From assembly GCF_022429565.1 (NCBI RefSeq), contig NZ_CP092487.1, forward strand, positions 3,552,001 through 3,616,000: a stretch of DNA of 64,000 bases, in the 5' to 3' direction. Under the pieces are notes generated by a model, which had not been told where the DNA came from, made no database searches, and saw only the letters and a program-made list of their open reading frames with translations. A program made the position numbers and the translations under genes. Of this stretch, positions 27,938-37,914 are shown one piece after another. This DNA comes from Lutibacter sp. A64 (GTDB taxonomy: Bacteria > Bacteroidota > Bacteroidia > Flavobacteriales > Flavobacteriaceae). Numbering within the stretch: position 1 is the first letter of the stretch; each line of letters begins with the position of its first letter.

Positions 27938-30265
27938 TTATCTTTTTCCCCAGTTTTTATTAGGAGTCGCTCCTAAGGTTAATTCTAGCTTACCGCCAGA
28001 TATAAAATCGTTATGTTCAAAATAACATTTTTCCCAATTTTTTCCATTTAGTGTTGCTGATTGAATATAAACATTTTCAGCAGTGTTGTTATTGGTTGTA
28101 ATAATAAACTTATTATTTGAATAATAATCAGGATTTAAAGCGATTTCAATTTTGTCAAAAATAGGAGAAGTAATTTCGTATTGTGAGTTTTCAGAAACAC
28201 CACCATCCATTTGAAACACACCAATTGCCATAAGTGCTCCCAATGCGCCAATTTGCCCTTGATCTTCATCTCCGTTGTAGCCTCCGTAAGGTGTTGTATC
28301 TCCAAATGTTACATCTTTTATATCTCTAACCCATTTTTGTGTAAGCCAAGGTGCATCTGTAAAATTAAAGAGATGCGCCATTTGACAAGATGGTTGATTT
28401 TCGTAATCTACCCAACTTTTTGCATGTTCTCGGTGTGGTGCAACAAAGCGATTGTCTTTTGCTTTTTTAAAAGAACTTGATAAAAAGGAAGTATAATTTT
28501 CTTTACTTCCAAATAAGTTTACTAATCCGTTTATATCATGTGGTACATAGTTTGTGTAAATAGCAGAATTACTTTCGCAAAAACCTATAGTATTGAATTT
28601 TTTAGCAATAGGAGCGAAGTTTTCAATCCAAGAACCATCAATATTTCTAGGATGCATAAGTTTGGTTTTAGGATTCCAAAGATTGCGGTAATTTTTAGAA
28701 CGTTTATTAAAATATTCAAAATCTGAATCTTTTCCCATTGTTTTTGCCATTTGCGCTATACACCAATCTTGATAGGCGTATTCAAGTGTCATAGAAGCAC
28801 CATCTTTATGCTGGCCTTTAGCTTTTATTCCTTCGGGCACATAACCTCTTTCAATATAATAATTCATTCCGCCTCCAGCTGGGTTTTTACCGTGTTCGTA
28901 TCCTGCTCTGTCACGAATACCACCAGGATATGCGTTTTTTAATAAGCCTTGGTATGCTAAATCAACATTGTAATTTCTAATTCCTTTGTTATATGCTGTT
29001 GCAAAAAATGAAGCCGCAGGATCTCCTAACATAACATAGGTATAATTTCCCCCAGAAGGACCTCTAGGAATTAAACCTCCATTTTTATACATATCTACCA
29101 TTGTATTGCAAAATCCGTCCATAACTTCGGGGTAAACCATAGACCAAAGTACGTTTAATGTCCAATGACTTCCCCATAAAGCATCAAAATTATAATGAGG
29201 AAATATAGGAGTTCCATTCTTATCTAAAGCTACTTGTTTAATTGCTGGTTTATCTCCTGTCATGTCGCTGTATTCACCATTTACATCACTTACTATTTTT
29301 CTACCTAAAAGCGCATGCCATAAGTCGGTATAAAATTTAATTTTTTGGTTTTCGGTTCCACCAGTTACCTGAATACGAGATAACATGCTGTTCCATTCAT
29401 TTTTTGAGTCTACAACAGTTTTTTTAAAATCCCAACCCGGAAGCTCGGTTTGCATATTATTCCGCGCATTTTCTATACTCGTATAAGAAATAGCGACTTT
29501 TATTAAAACAGGTTTATCTGTAGTTTTAAAACGTAAGTAAGCGCCGTTGTTTTTTCCGTTTATTTCTTCTGAAGGAGGTAGAATCTTATTGTTTTCCCAA
29601 CCACCAAATTCTTCAATTTTATGATCGACTTTTGCCACAAAATACACATAGGTAGGTTTTGGTCTACGAGATGTTTTTCCTAATAAAGAAAAACCTTCAA
29701 TTTCATTATTATTTATTTTTCTAACATAAGAAGAGTCAACTTTGCTATGTGCTAAGAATGCACCTGTATGAAAATTAATATAAGAACTGTCGCTCTTTGG
29801 AAATGTATATTTATGAAATCCTACACGAGTGGTTGATGTTAATTCTGCGGTTATATTAGAATCATCTAAAACAACTTTATGATAACCAGGTTCAACAATT
29901 TCTTTTTCGTGTGTAAAAGAAGATTTTGTTGCTTCCATTCCTAAATAACTTTTGTTTTCTCCAATTGTTGGCATAACAGGGATTCCGGAAAGTTGCCAAG
30001 CATGGATATGGCTAAAACACCTTACTTGTAAGCTGTCGTACAAATAACCACTTTTCCAACTACCTTTTGTCCAAGTATCAGGACTTAAACTAACCATTCC
30101 AAATGGGCGGCTTGCTGATGCAAAATAAAACCAACGACTGCCGTGTGTATCAATAATTGGGTTAACATAATCTACAAAATTAGTAGCTGTTTGCGTTGTT
30201 ATTTTTGTTTCTGAGCAGGAGCTAAAAGCAAAAAGTAGTAGGAGACTTGCAAAAAATATTTTCAT
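27938..30265 (-). CDS. GH92 family alpha-mannosidase, lipoprotein
   Basis: A 775-residue calcium-dependent exo-alpha-mannosidase that trims mannose from N-glycans, yeast mannan or similar polymers. The signal peptide ends in a lipobox (FAFSSC), so the enzyme is lipid-anchored. GH92 landmarks: NPIIDTHGSRWFYFASASRPFGMVSLSPDT at the N-terminus, ALWGSHWTLNVLWSMVYPEVMDGF, and the catalytic loop GYNGDEDQGQIGALGALMAIGVF. It is divergent from a ROK kinase and an MFS sugar porter, which together suggest import and phosphorylation of the released sugar. Confidence 0.95.
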   Translation of the reverse strand: MKIFFASLLLLFAFSSCSETKITTQTATNFVDYVNPIIDTHGSRWFYFASASRPFGMVSLSPDTWTKGSWKSGYLYDSLQVRCFSHIHAWQLSGIPVMPTIGENKSYLGMEATKSSFTHEKEIVEPGYHKVVLDDSNITAELTSTTRVGFHKYTFPKSDSSYINFHTGAFLAHSKVDSSYVRKINNNEIEGFSLLGKTSRRPKPTYVYFVAKVDHKIEEFGGWENNKILPPSEEINGKNNGAYLRFKTTDKPVLIKVAISYTSIENARNNMQTELPGWDFKKTVVDSKNEWNSMLSRIQVTGGTENQKIKFYTDLWHALLGRKIVSDVNGEYSDMTGDKPAIKQVALDKNGTPIFPHYNFDALWGSHWTLNVLWSMVYPEVMDGFCNTMVDMYKNGGLIPRGPSGGNYTYVMLGDPAASFFATAYNKGIRNYNVDLAYQGLLKNAYPGGIRDRAGYEHGKNPAGGGMNYYIERGYVPEGIKAKGQHKDGASMTLEYAYQDWCIAQMAKTMGKDSDFEYFNKRSKNYRNLWNPKTKLMHPRNIDGSWIENFAPIAKKFNTIGFCESNSAIYTNYVPHDINGLVNLFGSKENYTSFLSSSFKKAKDNRFVAPHREHAKSWVDYENQPSCQMAHLFNFTDAPWLTQKWVRDIKDVTFGDTTPYGGYNGDEDQGQIGALGALMAIGVFQMDGGVSENSQYEITSPIFDKIEIALNPDYYSNNKFIITTNNNTAENVYIQSATLNGKNWEKCYFEHNDFISGGKLELTLGATPNKNWGKR

Positions 30266-30859
30266 ATTATACTCTTAATAATTATTAATGTTACAATATT
30301 TGAAATAGGCTGTGTTTTAAATTCTATTCCACAAACGCATTGCTGCTTTTTATAAAAAAAATATAAGGAACTAATTGGAATATTTGGGGTATAAAATTCC
30401 TATAAAAGTAGTTTTTGTAAAAAGTTATATTAATTGTAAAAATATGAAAAATTATAAATTAATTGTTGAATTTTATATGATAAAATGTAATTATTACAGT
30501 ATTGAAATTAGCGTTTAAATCAATTATTTTAGAAATATTATTAGCCGAACTTAATAGTAAAAGATAAACGAATTTAAGATTTAAGAAAAAAGTTTTTGAG
30601 ATAGAATAATTTCATTAAATTTATTTATTAAATAGCCGTAATATTATAAGTTTTAACAATTTTCAATTTTTTTTTTAAGCGATTATTTTTTGTGATTTGT
30701 AGGAGAAAGAAGAAAATAACTAAAAGTTAATTAAGTATAGTATTAGGCAAATAGAGAATAACTTCCGTTTGTAATTACAATTAGGTTGTTTATCGAAATT
30801 TTTTAAGCATAGAATAAAAAATAAATAAATTTACTGTATAATTATGTTAACTAATAAAG
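30266..30859. other. 594-nt divergent intergenic region, no gene seen
   Basis: An AT-rich spacer between the divergent GH92 and ROK genes. I found no open frame with protein character, no RNA gene and no exact TAnnTTTG box facing either gene. Its length and position suggest it holds both promoters and possibly an operator for sugar control, but no site can be shown by eye. Confidence 0.5.
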
Positions 30860-31762
30860 ATGAAAAAAAATAGATATAGTATCGGTTGTGATATAGGAGG
30901 AAGCCATATAAGTTGTGTTATTATTGGAGTAGACACAGGTGTTGTTTTAGAAAGTTCATTAGTCAATATTAAAGTTGAAAATTCAGAGCCAAAAGAAGTT
31001 TTAATTGCTGCCTGGACCAAAGCAATAGCAGCTTGTAAAGAGAATTTACCAGATAGTTCTGAATTTTTAGGAGTTGGATTAGCCATTCCTGGCCCTTTTG
31101 ATTATGAAAAAGGGATTGGTTTGTTTGATAATTCAAATCAAAAATTTGTGGATTTAAAAAATGTTAATGTAAAAGAAGCGCTATCTGAGAGTTTGGCATT
31201 ACCACAAGAACAAATTCGATTTGTAAACGATGCTACAGCTTTTTCATTAGGTTGTTTTTGGTATGGAAGTGGAAAAGGAAGCAAACAAATGGTTGCTATA
31301 ACCTTAGGAACTGGATTTGGATCATCATTTATTAGTGAAGGAAAAGCCATTGAAGAAGGAATTACAATTCCAGAAAACGGATATTTATGGGATAAGCCTT
31401 TTAAAGAAGGAATTGCAGATGATTATTTTTCTACAAGATGGTTTGTAAATAGTTTTAATGAAATTTCTAAAGAAGAAGTAACAGGTGTTAAACGAATAGC
31501 TGAATTAGCAAATTTAGGAAATCAAGAAGCAATTTCATTATTTAATAATTTTGGTGAAAATTTAGCGAATTGTTTGGCAGAGCATCTACAAAAATTTAGT
31601 GCAGATGTAGTTGTTATGGGTGGAAATATAGCTGAAGCTTTTGAGCTATTTAAACCAAGTTTGTACTCGGAATTAAAAGAAAAAGGAATAGAAATTCCAT
31701 TTAAAGTATCAATCTTAAAAGAAAGTGCAGCTATGTTAGGTGCAGTAACCTTATTTAAATAA
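30860..31762 (+). CDS. ROK family sugar kinase
   Basis: A 300-residue kinase of the ROK family. It has the phosphate-binding DIGGSH near the N-terminus, GVGLAIPGPFDYE, the catalytic Asp in VNDATAFSLG, and the second phosphate loop ITLGTGFGSSF. The usual zinc-binding Cys cluster of many ROK glucokinases and repressors is absent (GYLWDKPFKEGIADDYFS at that position), and there is no DNA-binding domain. So it is an enzyme, not a repressor. The neighbouring GH92 mannosidase and MFS porter make mannose or glucose the likely substrate. The porter gene starts 10 nt downstream. Confidence 0.9.
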   Translation: MKKNRYSIGCDIGGSHISCVIIGVDTGVVLESSLVNIKVENSEPKEVLIAAWTKAIAACKENLPDSSEFLGVGLAIPGPFDYEKGIGLFDNSNQKFVDLKNVNVKEALSESLALPQEQIRFVNDATAFSLGCFWYGSGKGSKQMVAITLGTGFGSSFISEGKAIEEGITIPENGYLWDKPFKEGIADDYFSTRWFVNSFNEISKEEVTGVKRIAELANLGNQEAISLFNNFGENLANCLAEHLQKFSADVVVMGGNIAEAFELFKPSLYSELKEKGIEIPFKVSILKESAAMLGAVTLFK

Positions 31763-31771
31763 AAAACAATT

Positions 31772-32959
31772 ATGAGTAATAAAAAAGTAAATACGTTGCC
31801 AATATTTTTAGCCTTTTTGTGTATGGGGTTTGGAGATGTTGTAGGGCCAATGGTAAGTTTAGCAAAAGAAACTTTTGAGTTAACTAACTTTTTAGCAACC
31901 TTATTGCCTTTTAGTGGGTTTTTAATGTTTGGAATATTATCTATTCCAATGGGAATATACCAAGATAGAAAAGGAAAGAAAAAAGTTTTATTAATAGGCT
32001 TAGCCATTGCTTTTATAGGGCTTTTAATGCCTATTTTATCAGGAATGTATGGTCCAATAATTGAGGCTGGTACAGTAGATTTACAATCTAAATTTTATGT
32101 AATTTTAGGATCTATTTTATTATTGGGTGCAGGAGCTACAGTTTTACAAGTTTCAGGAAATCCTATAATGAGAGATGTTTCAGCGCCAGGAATGTTTTCT
32201 AGTAATTTATCTTTAGGGCAATCAATAAAGGCTATTGGTTCTTCATTAGGTTTTTTATTACCTCCTTTTGCGGTAATGGCAGGAATGGATTGGACTTTGT
32301 TATTTCCAATTTATTCAGTACTAATTTTAATAACATTTGCTTGGACAAGCAAATTAAAAATTGAAGAAGTAAAACACGAAGATGAAACGCCTGCCTCTTT
32401 AGCAAGTTGTTTATCATTATTAAAAAACAAATATGTTTTAATGATGGTTATGGCAATTTTTGTATATGTTGGAGCAGAAGTTTCAATGAGTTCAGGAATT
32501 CCAATTTTATTGAAAGAAGAATTTGGAATAGAAGGTTTTAGTTTGTGGTTAAGTTGGGCATTGTTTTTCTTACCAATACTAATTGGTAGATTTTCAGGTG
32601 CTGCTATTTTAACAAAAATAAAACCAATCAAGTTTTTATTTGTAACAGTAATTTTATCAATTATAGGTGTATTTTTATTAATATTTGGAAACACAGCACT
32701 TGCCTATGCAGGAATTATTTTGGTAGGTTTAGGGTTTGCAAATATTTTCCCTTTAGTTTTTTCAATTACAGTAGATAAATTACCAGAACGCGCAAATGAG
32801 TTAAGCGGATTAATGGTAACTGCTATTGTAGGTGGTGCTTTTATACCTCCAATAATGGGATATGTAGCAGATTCAACAAGTGTTTTATTAGGCTTTTTAG
32901 TGCCATTAGCATGTTTAATATACATATTGTTTTCAGCGGTAGTAGCTTCAAAAAAATAG
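31772..32959 (+). CDS. MFS sugar transporter, FucP/GlcP-like
   Basis: A 395-residue major facilitator protein with 12 predicted helices. Features of the sugar:H+ symporter branch include LAFLCMGFGDVVGPMVSLAKE at the N-terminus, the loop MGIYQDRKGKKKVLLIG (the family GxxxDRxGRR signature), and NPIMRDVSAPGMFSSNLSLGQSIKAIGSSLG. It most likely brings the monosaccharide released by the GH92 enzyme into the cell for the ROK kinase encoded 10 nt upstream. A terminator follows at 33017-33055. Confidence 0.9.
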   Translation: MSNKKVNTLPIFLAFLCMGFGDVVGPMVSLAKETFELTNFLATLLPFSGFLMFGILSIPMGIYQDRKGKKKVLLIGLAIAFIGLLMPILSGMYGPIIEAGTVDLQSKFYVILGSILLLGAGATVLQVSGNPIMRDVSAPGMFSSNLSLGQSIKAIGSSLGFLLPPFAVMAGMDWTLLFPIYSVLILITFAWTSKLKIEEVKHEDETPASLASCLSLLKNKYVLMMVMAIFVYVGAEVSMSSGIPILLKEEFGIEGFSLWLSWALFFLPILIGRFSGAAILTKIKPIKFLFVTVILSIIGVFLLIFGNTALAYAGIILVGLGFANIFPLVFSITVDKLPERANELSGLMVTAIVGGAFIPPIMGYVADSTSVLLGFLVPLACLIYILFSAVVASKK

Positions 32960-33016
32960 GTTAAGTTTTGTAGGCTTTTCTAAAATAGAAACGTTATTTT
33001 ACTTAATAAAAATATT

Positions 33017-33055
33017 AATAAGTGCACTTCTAAAAGAGGTGTGCTTATTTTTTTT
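33017..33055 (+). terminator. intrinsic terminator after MFS gene
   Basis: The 15-position stem AATAAGTGCACTTCT / AGAGGTGTGCTTATT is fully paired with three G-U pairs. It has the loop AAA and runs into an eight-T tract. It ends the ROK-MFS transcript. Confidence 0.85.
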
Positions 33056-33190
33056 GGTTAGAAGTGGTTGTAATAAAATAACTTTTTTCTATTTACATAA
33101 GTTGTAAGTTTTGTTGAAAACACAACAAGTGTTCTTTAAGTTATTCAGATTCTTGATTCCTTGATTTTACAAAAGCGATACATTTTTTGC

Positions 33191-33230
33191 AAAAAAAAAT
33201 GCAATCACTTTATAATTAAGTGATTGCATT
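33191..33230 (-). terminator. intrinsic terminator of tRNA-Gln
   Basis: On the minus strand a 13-bp perfect stem (AATGCAATCACTT / AAGTGATTGCATT) with a 7-nt loop is followed by a run of T residues (poly-A at 33191-33197 on the plus strand). It lies about 10 nt beyond the tRNA 3' end. Confidence 0.88.
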
Positions 33231-33239
33231 AGCTAAATG

Positions 33240-33310
33240 TTGACCTACAAGGACTCGAACCTTGACTGACGATACCAAAAACCGGAGTGCTACCATTACA
33301 CCATAGGTCA
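33240..33310 (-). tRNA. tRNA-Gln (anticodon UUG)
   Basis: The minus strand folds as a tRNA: acceptor TGACCTA/TAGGTCA, D arm GTGT-AATGGTA-GCAC, anticodon arm CCGGT-TTTTGGT-ATCGT with anticodon TTG at 34-36, and T arm CAAGG-TTCGAGT-CCTTG. The top pair of the anticodon stem is C-U and one pair is G-U. CCA is not encoded. It has its own promoter at 33322-33352 and terminator at 33191-33230, so it is a single-gene transcript. Confidence 0.93.
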
Positions 33311-33321
33311 TTTTGCGGATG

Positions 33322-33352
33322 CAAATTTAAGGGAAAGTTTTTATTTTGCAAA
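33322..33352 (-). promoter_or_regulatory. promoter of tRNA-Gln, full consensus
   Basis: Minus strand TTTG (33349-33352), a 19-nt spacer, and TAAATTTG (33322-33329). Both elements and the spacing match the Bacteroidota consensus exactly. The start would be a few bases before the tRNA 5' end. Confidence 0.85.
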
Positions 33353-33483
33353 TAAAATTTATGTTTTTTTTAAATAAATTTTTTTCGAGCTCTATTTTAG
33401 CACTTTATTAACTATTCAAATAAATTTAAACTTAAATAATTACGTTTAATTTTATTAAATTCGCCACGTACTAAATTTAACTT

Positions 33484-36400
33484 ATGAAGTCACTCAATTT
33501 CTCTAAATGGAATACCATTATTGGATGGGCAATTTTTGCAATTGCTTTAATTACCTATACTTTAACATTAGAACCAACAGTTAGTTATTGGGATTGTGGT
33601 GAATATATCGCAACATCTGTAAAATTAGAAGTTGGGCATCCACCTGGAGCTCCTTTATTTCAAATGTTAGGTGCTTTTTTCGCAATGTTTACAACAGATG
33701 TTACCCATATAGCTAAAATGGTAAACTTTATGTCTGCTTTAGCCAGTGCATTTACTATTTTATTTATGTTTTGGACAATTACAATTTTAGCTAGAAAGTT
33801 AGTGTTAAAATCATCTGAAATTACTAAAAGTACAGCTATTGCTATTTTAGGAAGTGGAGCTGTAGGTGCTTTAACATATACTTTTTCAGATAGTTTTTGG
33901 TTTAGTGCAGTAGAAGGAGAAGTGTATGCTATGTCTTCTTTCTTAATGGCTTTATTATTTTGGTTAGGTTTACGTTGGGAAGCAGAAATAGGGAAACCTG
34001 GAGGTGATAAGTGGCTTTTATTAATAAGTTTTGTTGTTGGTTTATCTTTTGGAGTTCATATATTATCCTTATTAGTAATACCTTCAATTGTATTTTTATA
34101 TATCTATAAAAAATATAAAAATTTAAATGCTAAGCAATTTATAATAGCAAATGCAGTAGCAATATTAGTATTGCTTTTTGTATTTAAAATGTTATTTCCA
34201 TATACATTAAAATATTTTAGTGCTTTAGAGTTGTTTTTTGTAAACTCAATAGGATTGCCATTTAATTCTGGAAGTATTATAGCAGGTATTTTATTAATTG
34301 TAGCATTTTATATAGGGTTAACCTATACGCATAAGAACAATAAGGTTGAAGCAAATACAGTTTTACTTTCAATATTATTTATTATGATTGGTTTTTCTTC
34401 CTGGTTAATGCTACCAATAAGAGCCAATGCAAATACAACTATTAACGAAAATAACCCATCAAGTGCGCGTGAATTACTAGCATATTACGATAGAGAACAA
34501 TACGGAGATGCAAGTGTGTTTTACGATACATATTACTCTATTATATTTAATAGAGAAATAGATAGTAGCAACCCAACTAAAGATGATAAACCTAAATACG
34601 AAAAAGACGAGAAGCTTGGAAAATATGTTATTGTAAATCACTATAAAGACGCTTTGCCAAATTATAGCGATAAACATAAAGGTTTAATACCTAGAATGGT
34701 GAGTACCGATGGATCAGTAATTAAAAATTATAAAGCCATTGCAGGAATACCTGAAAACAGTAAAAGAAGACCAACTTTTATTGAAAATATTAAATATATG
34801 ATCGATTTTCAGTTTGGTTATATGTACGGAAGGTATTTTATGTGGAATTTTGTTGGAAAGCAAAACGATGTACAAGGAAACCTAGATTTACAAAATGGAA
34901 ATTGGTTAAGCGGTATTAAATTTATTGATGAATTACGCTTAGGGCCACAATCTAATTTGCCTTCAGATGTAGAAAATAATAAGGGTAGAAATACGTACTT
35001 TTTCTTACCATTTATTCTAGGTTTTATAGGGCTGCTTTTTCACCTTAAAAAAGATAAAAACGATTTTTATGTATTGCTATTGTTTTTTGTATTTACAGGT
35101 TTAGCAATTATATTTTATACAAATCCAAAACCTTTTGAGCCTAGAGAGCGCGACTATGCAGTGGTTGGTTCGTTCTATATTTTTGCTATTTGGGTTGGTT
35201 TTGGTGTATTGGCTATTTTTGAAAAATTAAAAAAGTATGCCAGTCAAAATATGGTGGCAATAGCTGTATCTGTAATTAGTTTATTAGCGGTTCCAACACT
35301 TATGGCATCTCAAAATTGGGATGATCACGATAGGTCTAATAGATATACAGCGCACTTAAACGCAAAAGCTTATTTAGACTCTTGCGATGAAAATGCAATT
35401 TTATTTACAATTGGAGATAACGATACGTTTCCACTTTGGTATATGCAAGAAGTTGAAAATTATAGAACAGATATGAAATTGATAAATACCAGTTTATTTC
35501 AAACAGATTGGTATATCGATCAAATGAAACGTAAAACTTACGAAGCTGATCCAATTCCGTCTCAATTAACGCACGATAAATACAAGTGGGGAACCTTAGA
35601 TGTTGCTTATTATTTTGAAGAAATATTTCCACAATTAAAAGATTCTGTAGTAGATATAGATTATTTTATGAAATGGATTGAAAGTGATAAAGAAATTACA
35701 CAATATGATTTAGATGATGATGGAATTCCTGAAAAAGTATTACCATCTAACAAAATTAGAATTCCTGTAGATAAAGAAACAGTATTAAAAAATGGTATTG
35801 TAGCACAAAAAGATGCTCATTTAATTGTACCTTATATAGATATTGAAATTGGTAGTGCAATTACAAAAAATAGAATTTTAATGCTCGATATTATAGCGAA
35901 TAATAATTGGGAAAAACCAATCTATTTTACTGGAGGTGCACAAGCTGATGAGGAATATATTTGGATGAAAGATTATCTGCAATTAGATGGAATGACTTAT
36001 AAATTAGTGCCAATTTATACTAAAAATGATGGTAACTTCTTTGAAATGGGAAGGATTAATACAGATATTATGTACGAGAATGTTAAAAATTGGGATTGGC
36101 GTAACATAACAGATGATAATATTTATTTAGATGTAGAAACACGTAAAAATTCTGTGACCTACCGTAACAATATGGAACGTTTGGCTAGAGAATTAATAAA
36201 AGAAGACAAGCCAGAGAAAGCATTAGAAATTTTAGATACATCATTAGAAAAAATGCCTGTAGATAAATTTGGGCATTATAGTATGTTAATTTCATATATA
36301 GATTTATATTATTACATAGGTGAAACCGAAAAAGCTAGAAAATTAACTTCAGAATTAAAAGAGGTACTTCAAGAAAAATTAGTGTATTTCAGTCAATATG

Positions 36401-36573
36401 ATGAAGCAAAAATAGATGTTGTTTATAGTCAAATTGAACGTAACTTTTTAATGTACGATCAAATAGTAAAGACCTCAATTCAGCTAGATGACGAAGCGTA
36501 TGCCGAAGAGATTAAAAATGAATATATTGAATACCTAAAGCTTTTTGACTTTTTAATGGGTGAGGTAGAGTAG
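33484..36573 (+). CDS. DUF2723 multi-pass membrane protein, predicted glycosyltransferase (GT117-type)
   Basis: A 1029-residue membrane protein. The start, with LTLEPTVSYWDCGEYIATSVKLEVGHPPGAPLF, is the DUF2723 signature; its acidic residues resemble the catalytic loop of protein O-mannosyltransferase-like GT-C enzymes. About ten to twelve membrane helices occupy residues 10-320 and 500-600. The remainder (about 610-1029) is a soluble domain with a TPR-like helical end (EKALEILDTSLEKMPVDKFGHYSMLISYIDLYYYIG). Transfer of a lipid-linked sugar at the periplasmic face is inferred. A polysaccharide deacetylase gene follows 127 nt later. Confidence 0.88.
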   Translation: MKSLNFSKWNTIIGWAIFAIALITYTLTLEPTVSYWDCGEYIATSVKLEVGHPPGAPLFQMLGAFFAMFTTDVTHIAKMVNFMSALASAFTILFMFWTITILARKLVLKSSEITKSTAIAILGSGAVGALTYTFSDSFWFSAVEGEVYAMSSFLMALLFWLGLRWEAEIGKPGGDKWLLLISFVVGLSFGVHILSLLVIPSIVFLYIYKKYKNLNAKQFIIANAVAILVLLFVFKMLFPYTLKYFSALELFFVNSIGLPFNSGSIIAGILLIVAFYIGLTYTHKNNKVEANTVLLSILFIMIGFSSWLMLPIRANANTTINENNPSSARELLAYYDREQYGDASVFYDTYYSIIFNREIDSSNPTKDDKPKYEKDEKLGKYVIVNHYKDALPNYSDKHKGLIPRMVSTDGSVIKNYKAIAGIPENSKRRPTFIENIKYMIDFQFGYMYGRYFMWNFVGKQNDVQGNLDLQNGNWLSGIKFIDELRLGPQSNLPSDVENNKGRNTYFFLPFILGFIGLLFHLKKDKNDFYVLLLFFVFTGLAIIFYTNPKPFEPRERDYAVVGSFYIFAIWVGFGVLAIFEKLKKYASQNMVAIAVSVISLLAVPTLMASQNWDDHDRSNRYTAHLNAKAYLDSCDENAILFTIGDNDTFPLWYMQEVENYRTDMKLINTSLFQTDWYIDQMKRKTYEADPIPSQLTHDKYKWGTLDVAYYFEEIFPQLKDSVVDIDYFMKWIESDKEITQYDLDDDGIPEKVLPSNKIRIPVDKETVLKNGIVAQKDAHLIVPYIDIEIGSAITKNRILMLDIIANNNWEKPIYFTGGAQADEEYIWMKDYLQLDGMTYKLVPIYTKNDGNFFEMGRINTDIMYENVKNWDWRNITDDNIYLDVETRKNSVTYRNNMERLARELIKEDKPEKALEILDTSLEKMPVDKFGHYSMLISYIDLYYYIGETEKARKLTSELKEVLQEKLVYFSQYDEAKIDVVYSQIERNFLMYDQIVKTSIQLDDEAYAEEIKNEYIEYLKLFDFLMGEVE

Positions 36574-36700
36574 TAATTTATGATGATGAAAGAGAAGGGG
36601 TGTTAGAAATTTTATTAATCTAAGGATTGTTAATAGCCAACAAAAAGCTTGTTCTGAACTAAGTAGAAGTATGAACTATTTAACATAATAAAATAACTAC

Positions 36701-37354
36701 ATGAAGCCTTATTTTATAAAAACTCCAAGGCTGTTAAAAATTATTTTTAATAAATGGTCTTGGAGTTTTTCTGTAAAAGCAAAAAATATTTACTTAACTT
36801 TTGATGATGGTCCAACACCTGAAATAACAGAGTGGACATTAGCTCAATTAAGAAAATACAATGCGAAAGCTACATTCTTTTGTATTGGGAAAAATGTTGA
36901 AAATCACCCTGAAATCTTTCAAAAGATAATTAAAGAGCAGCATTCGGTTGGGAATCATACACATAATCATTTAAACGGGTGGAAAACCAATACGCAAGAT
37001 TATTTTCAAAATTTTGAGAAAGCTGACAAAACAATAACTTCAAATTTAAGGTTGCTTTCAAATTCACAATCAAAAAAGTTGTTTCGTCCACCTTATGGTA
37101 AAATGTTATTAAAACAAAGTAAAAAAATTAGAAATAAAGGCTATAATATAATTGCTTGGGATGTGATTAGTGCAGATTTTGATACTACAATATCAAACAG
37201 TAGATGTTTAAAAAATGTTGTTAAAAATATTACAAATGGTAGTATAGTTGTTTTTCATGATAGTGTTAAGGCTAGTGAAAAATTAAAATATGTATTGCCT
37301 AAAATATTAGAATTTTACTCAGAAAAAGGATATACCTTTAAAAAAATAGGCTAA
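36701..37354 (+). CDS. polysaccharide deacetylase (NodB domain)
   Basis: A 217-residue carbohydrate esterase 4 family protein that removes N-acetyl groups from amino sugars in glycans. The motifs are in order: IYLTFDDGPTPE (catalytic base and metal Asp), SVGNHTHNHLNGW (metal His residues), LFRPPYGKM and IVVFHDS. No signal peptide is evident, so it may act in the cytoplasm or be exported by another route. It sits 3' to the DUF2723 gene and converges with the hypothetical gene at 37363. Confidence 0.92.
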   Translation: MKPYFIKTPRLLKIIFNKWSWSFSVKAKNIYLTFDDGPTPEITEWTLAQLRKYNAKATFFCIGKNVENHPEIFQKIIKEQHSVGNHTHNHLNGWKTNTQDYFQNFEKADKTITSNLRLLSNSQSKKLFRPPYGKMLLKQSKKIRNKGYNIIAWDVISADFDTTISNSRCLKNVVKNITNGSIVVFHDSVKASEKLKYVLPKILEFYSEKGYTFKKIG

Positions 37355-37362
37355 AACTAATT

Positions 37363-37785
37363 TTAAAAAACATCGGTTTGTAGTTGTAAAGAATTTTTCA
37401 AGTGCATTCTATCAATAGAAAATGTAGTTGAATTACTATCTATATAATCAATTAAAAGAATCGCTTTTTTAGTTAATTCTTTACGGTTAAGCCCATAATC
37501 TTTATTTTCTTGATTCATTTTTTTTATAACTTCATGTAGTAATTTAGCCAATTTTTCTAAATGAGATTCGTGTAAATTATTTATGTTTTTTAATAATGCT
37601 TCATTATCAAGTTTTATAATAGATGAAATTGATATATTAAATTCAGAAGTTAAAGTTTCATTTATTTGGTTAATTTCGGTTTCTATTTCTTTAGAATCTG
37701 CATTATGAATATTTTTGATTAACTTTTTTAGAACTAATCCCAATTTTTCTATTTCACGCAATATTAAGTCATTTCTCTGTTCCAT
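37363..37785 (-). CDS. hypothetical helical protein
   Basis: A 140-residue, almost entirely helical protein. The N-terminus (MEQRNDLILREIEKLGLVLKKLI) vaguely resembles the start of DUF6483-type proteins, but I cannot assign a family with confidence. No signal peptide, membrane segment or metal motif is visible. Composition is rich in Lys, Glu, Asn, Ile and Leu. It converges with the deacetylase gene and is divergent from the aldehyde dehydrogenase at 37915. Confidence 0.7.
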   Translation of the reverse strand: MEQRNDLILREIEKLGLVLKKLIKNIHNADSKEIETEINQINETLTSEFNISISSIIKLDNEALLKNINNLHESHLEKLAKLLHEVIKKMNQENKDYGLNRKELTKKAILLIDYIDSNSTTFSIDRMHLKNSLQLQTDVF

Positions 37786-37914
37786 AACAATTTTTCTATT
37801 TTGATTCTTTTCAATTTCAACAATTAATCTTACTAAATTAATTAACTTTAGCCAATTAACAATAGAGATCTCTTTTTTTAATGAATTTTAAATTAAAAAA
37901 ATATTATTTTTTTT

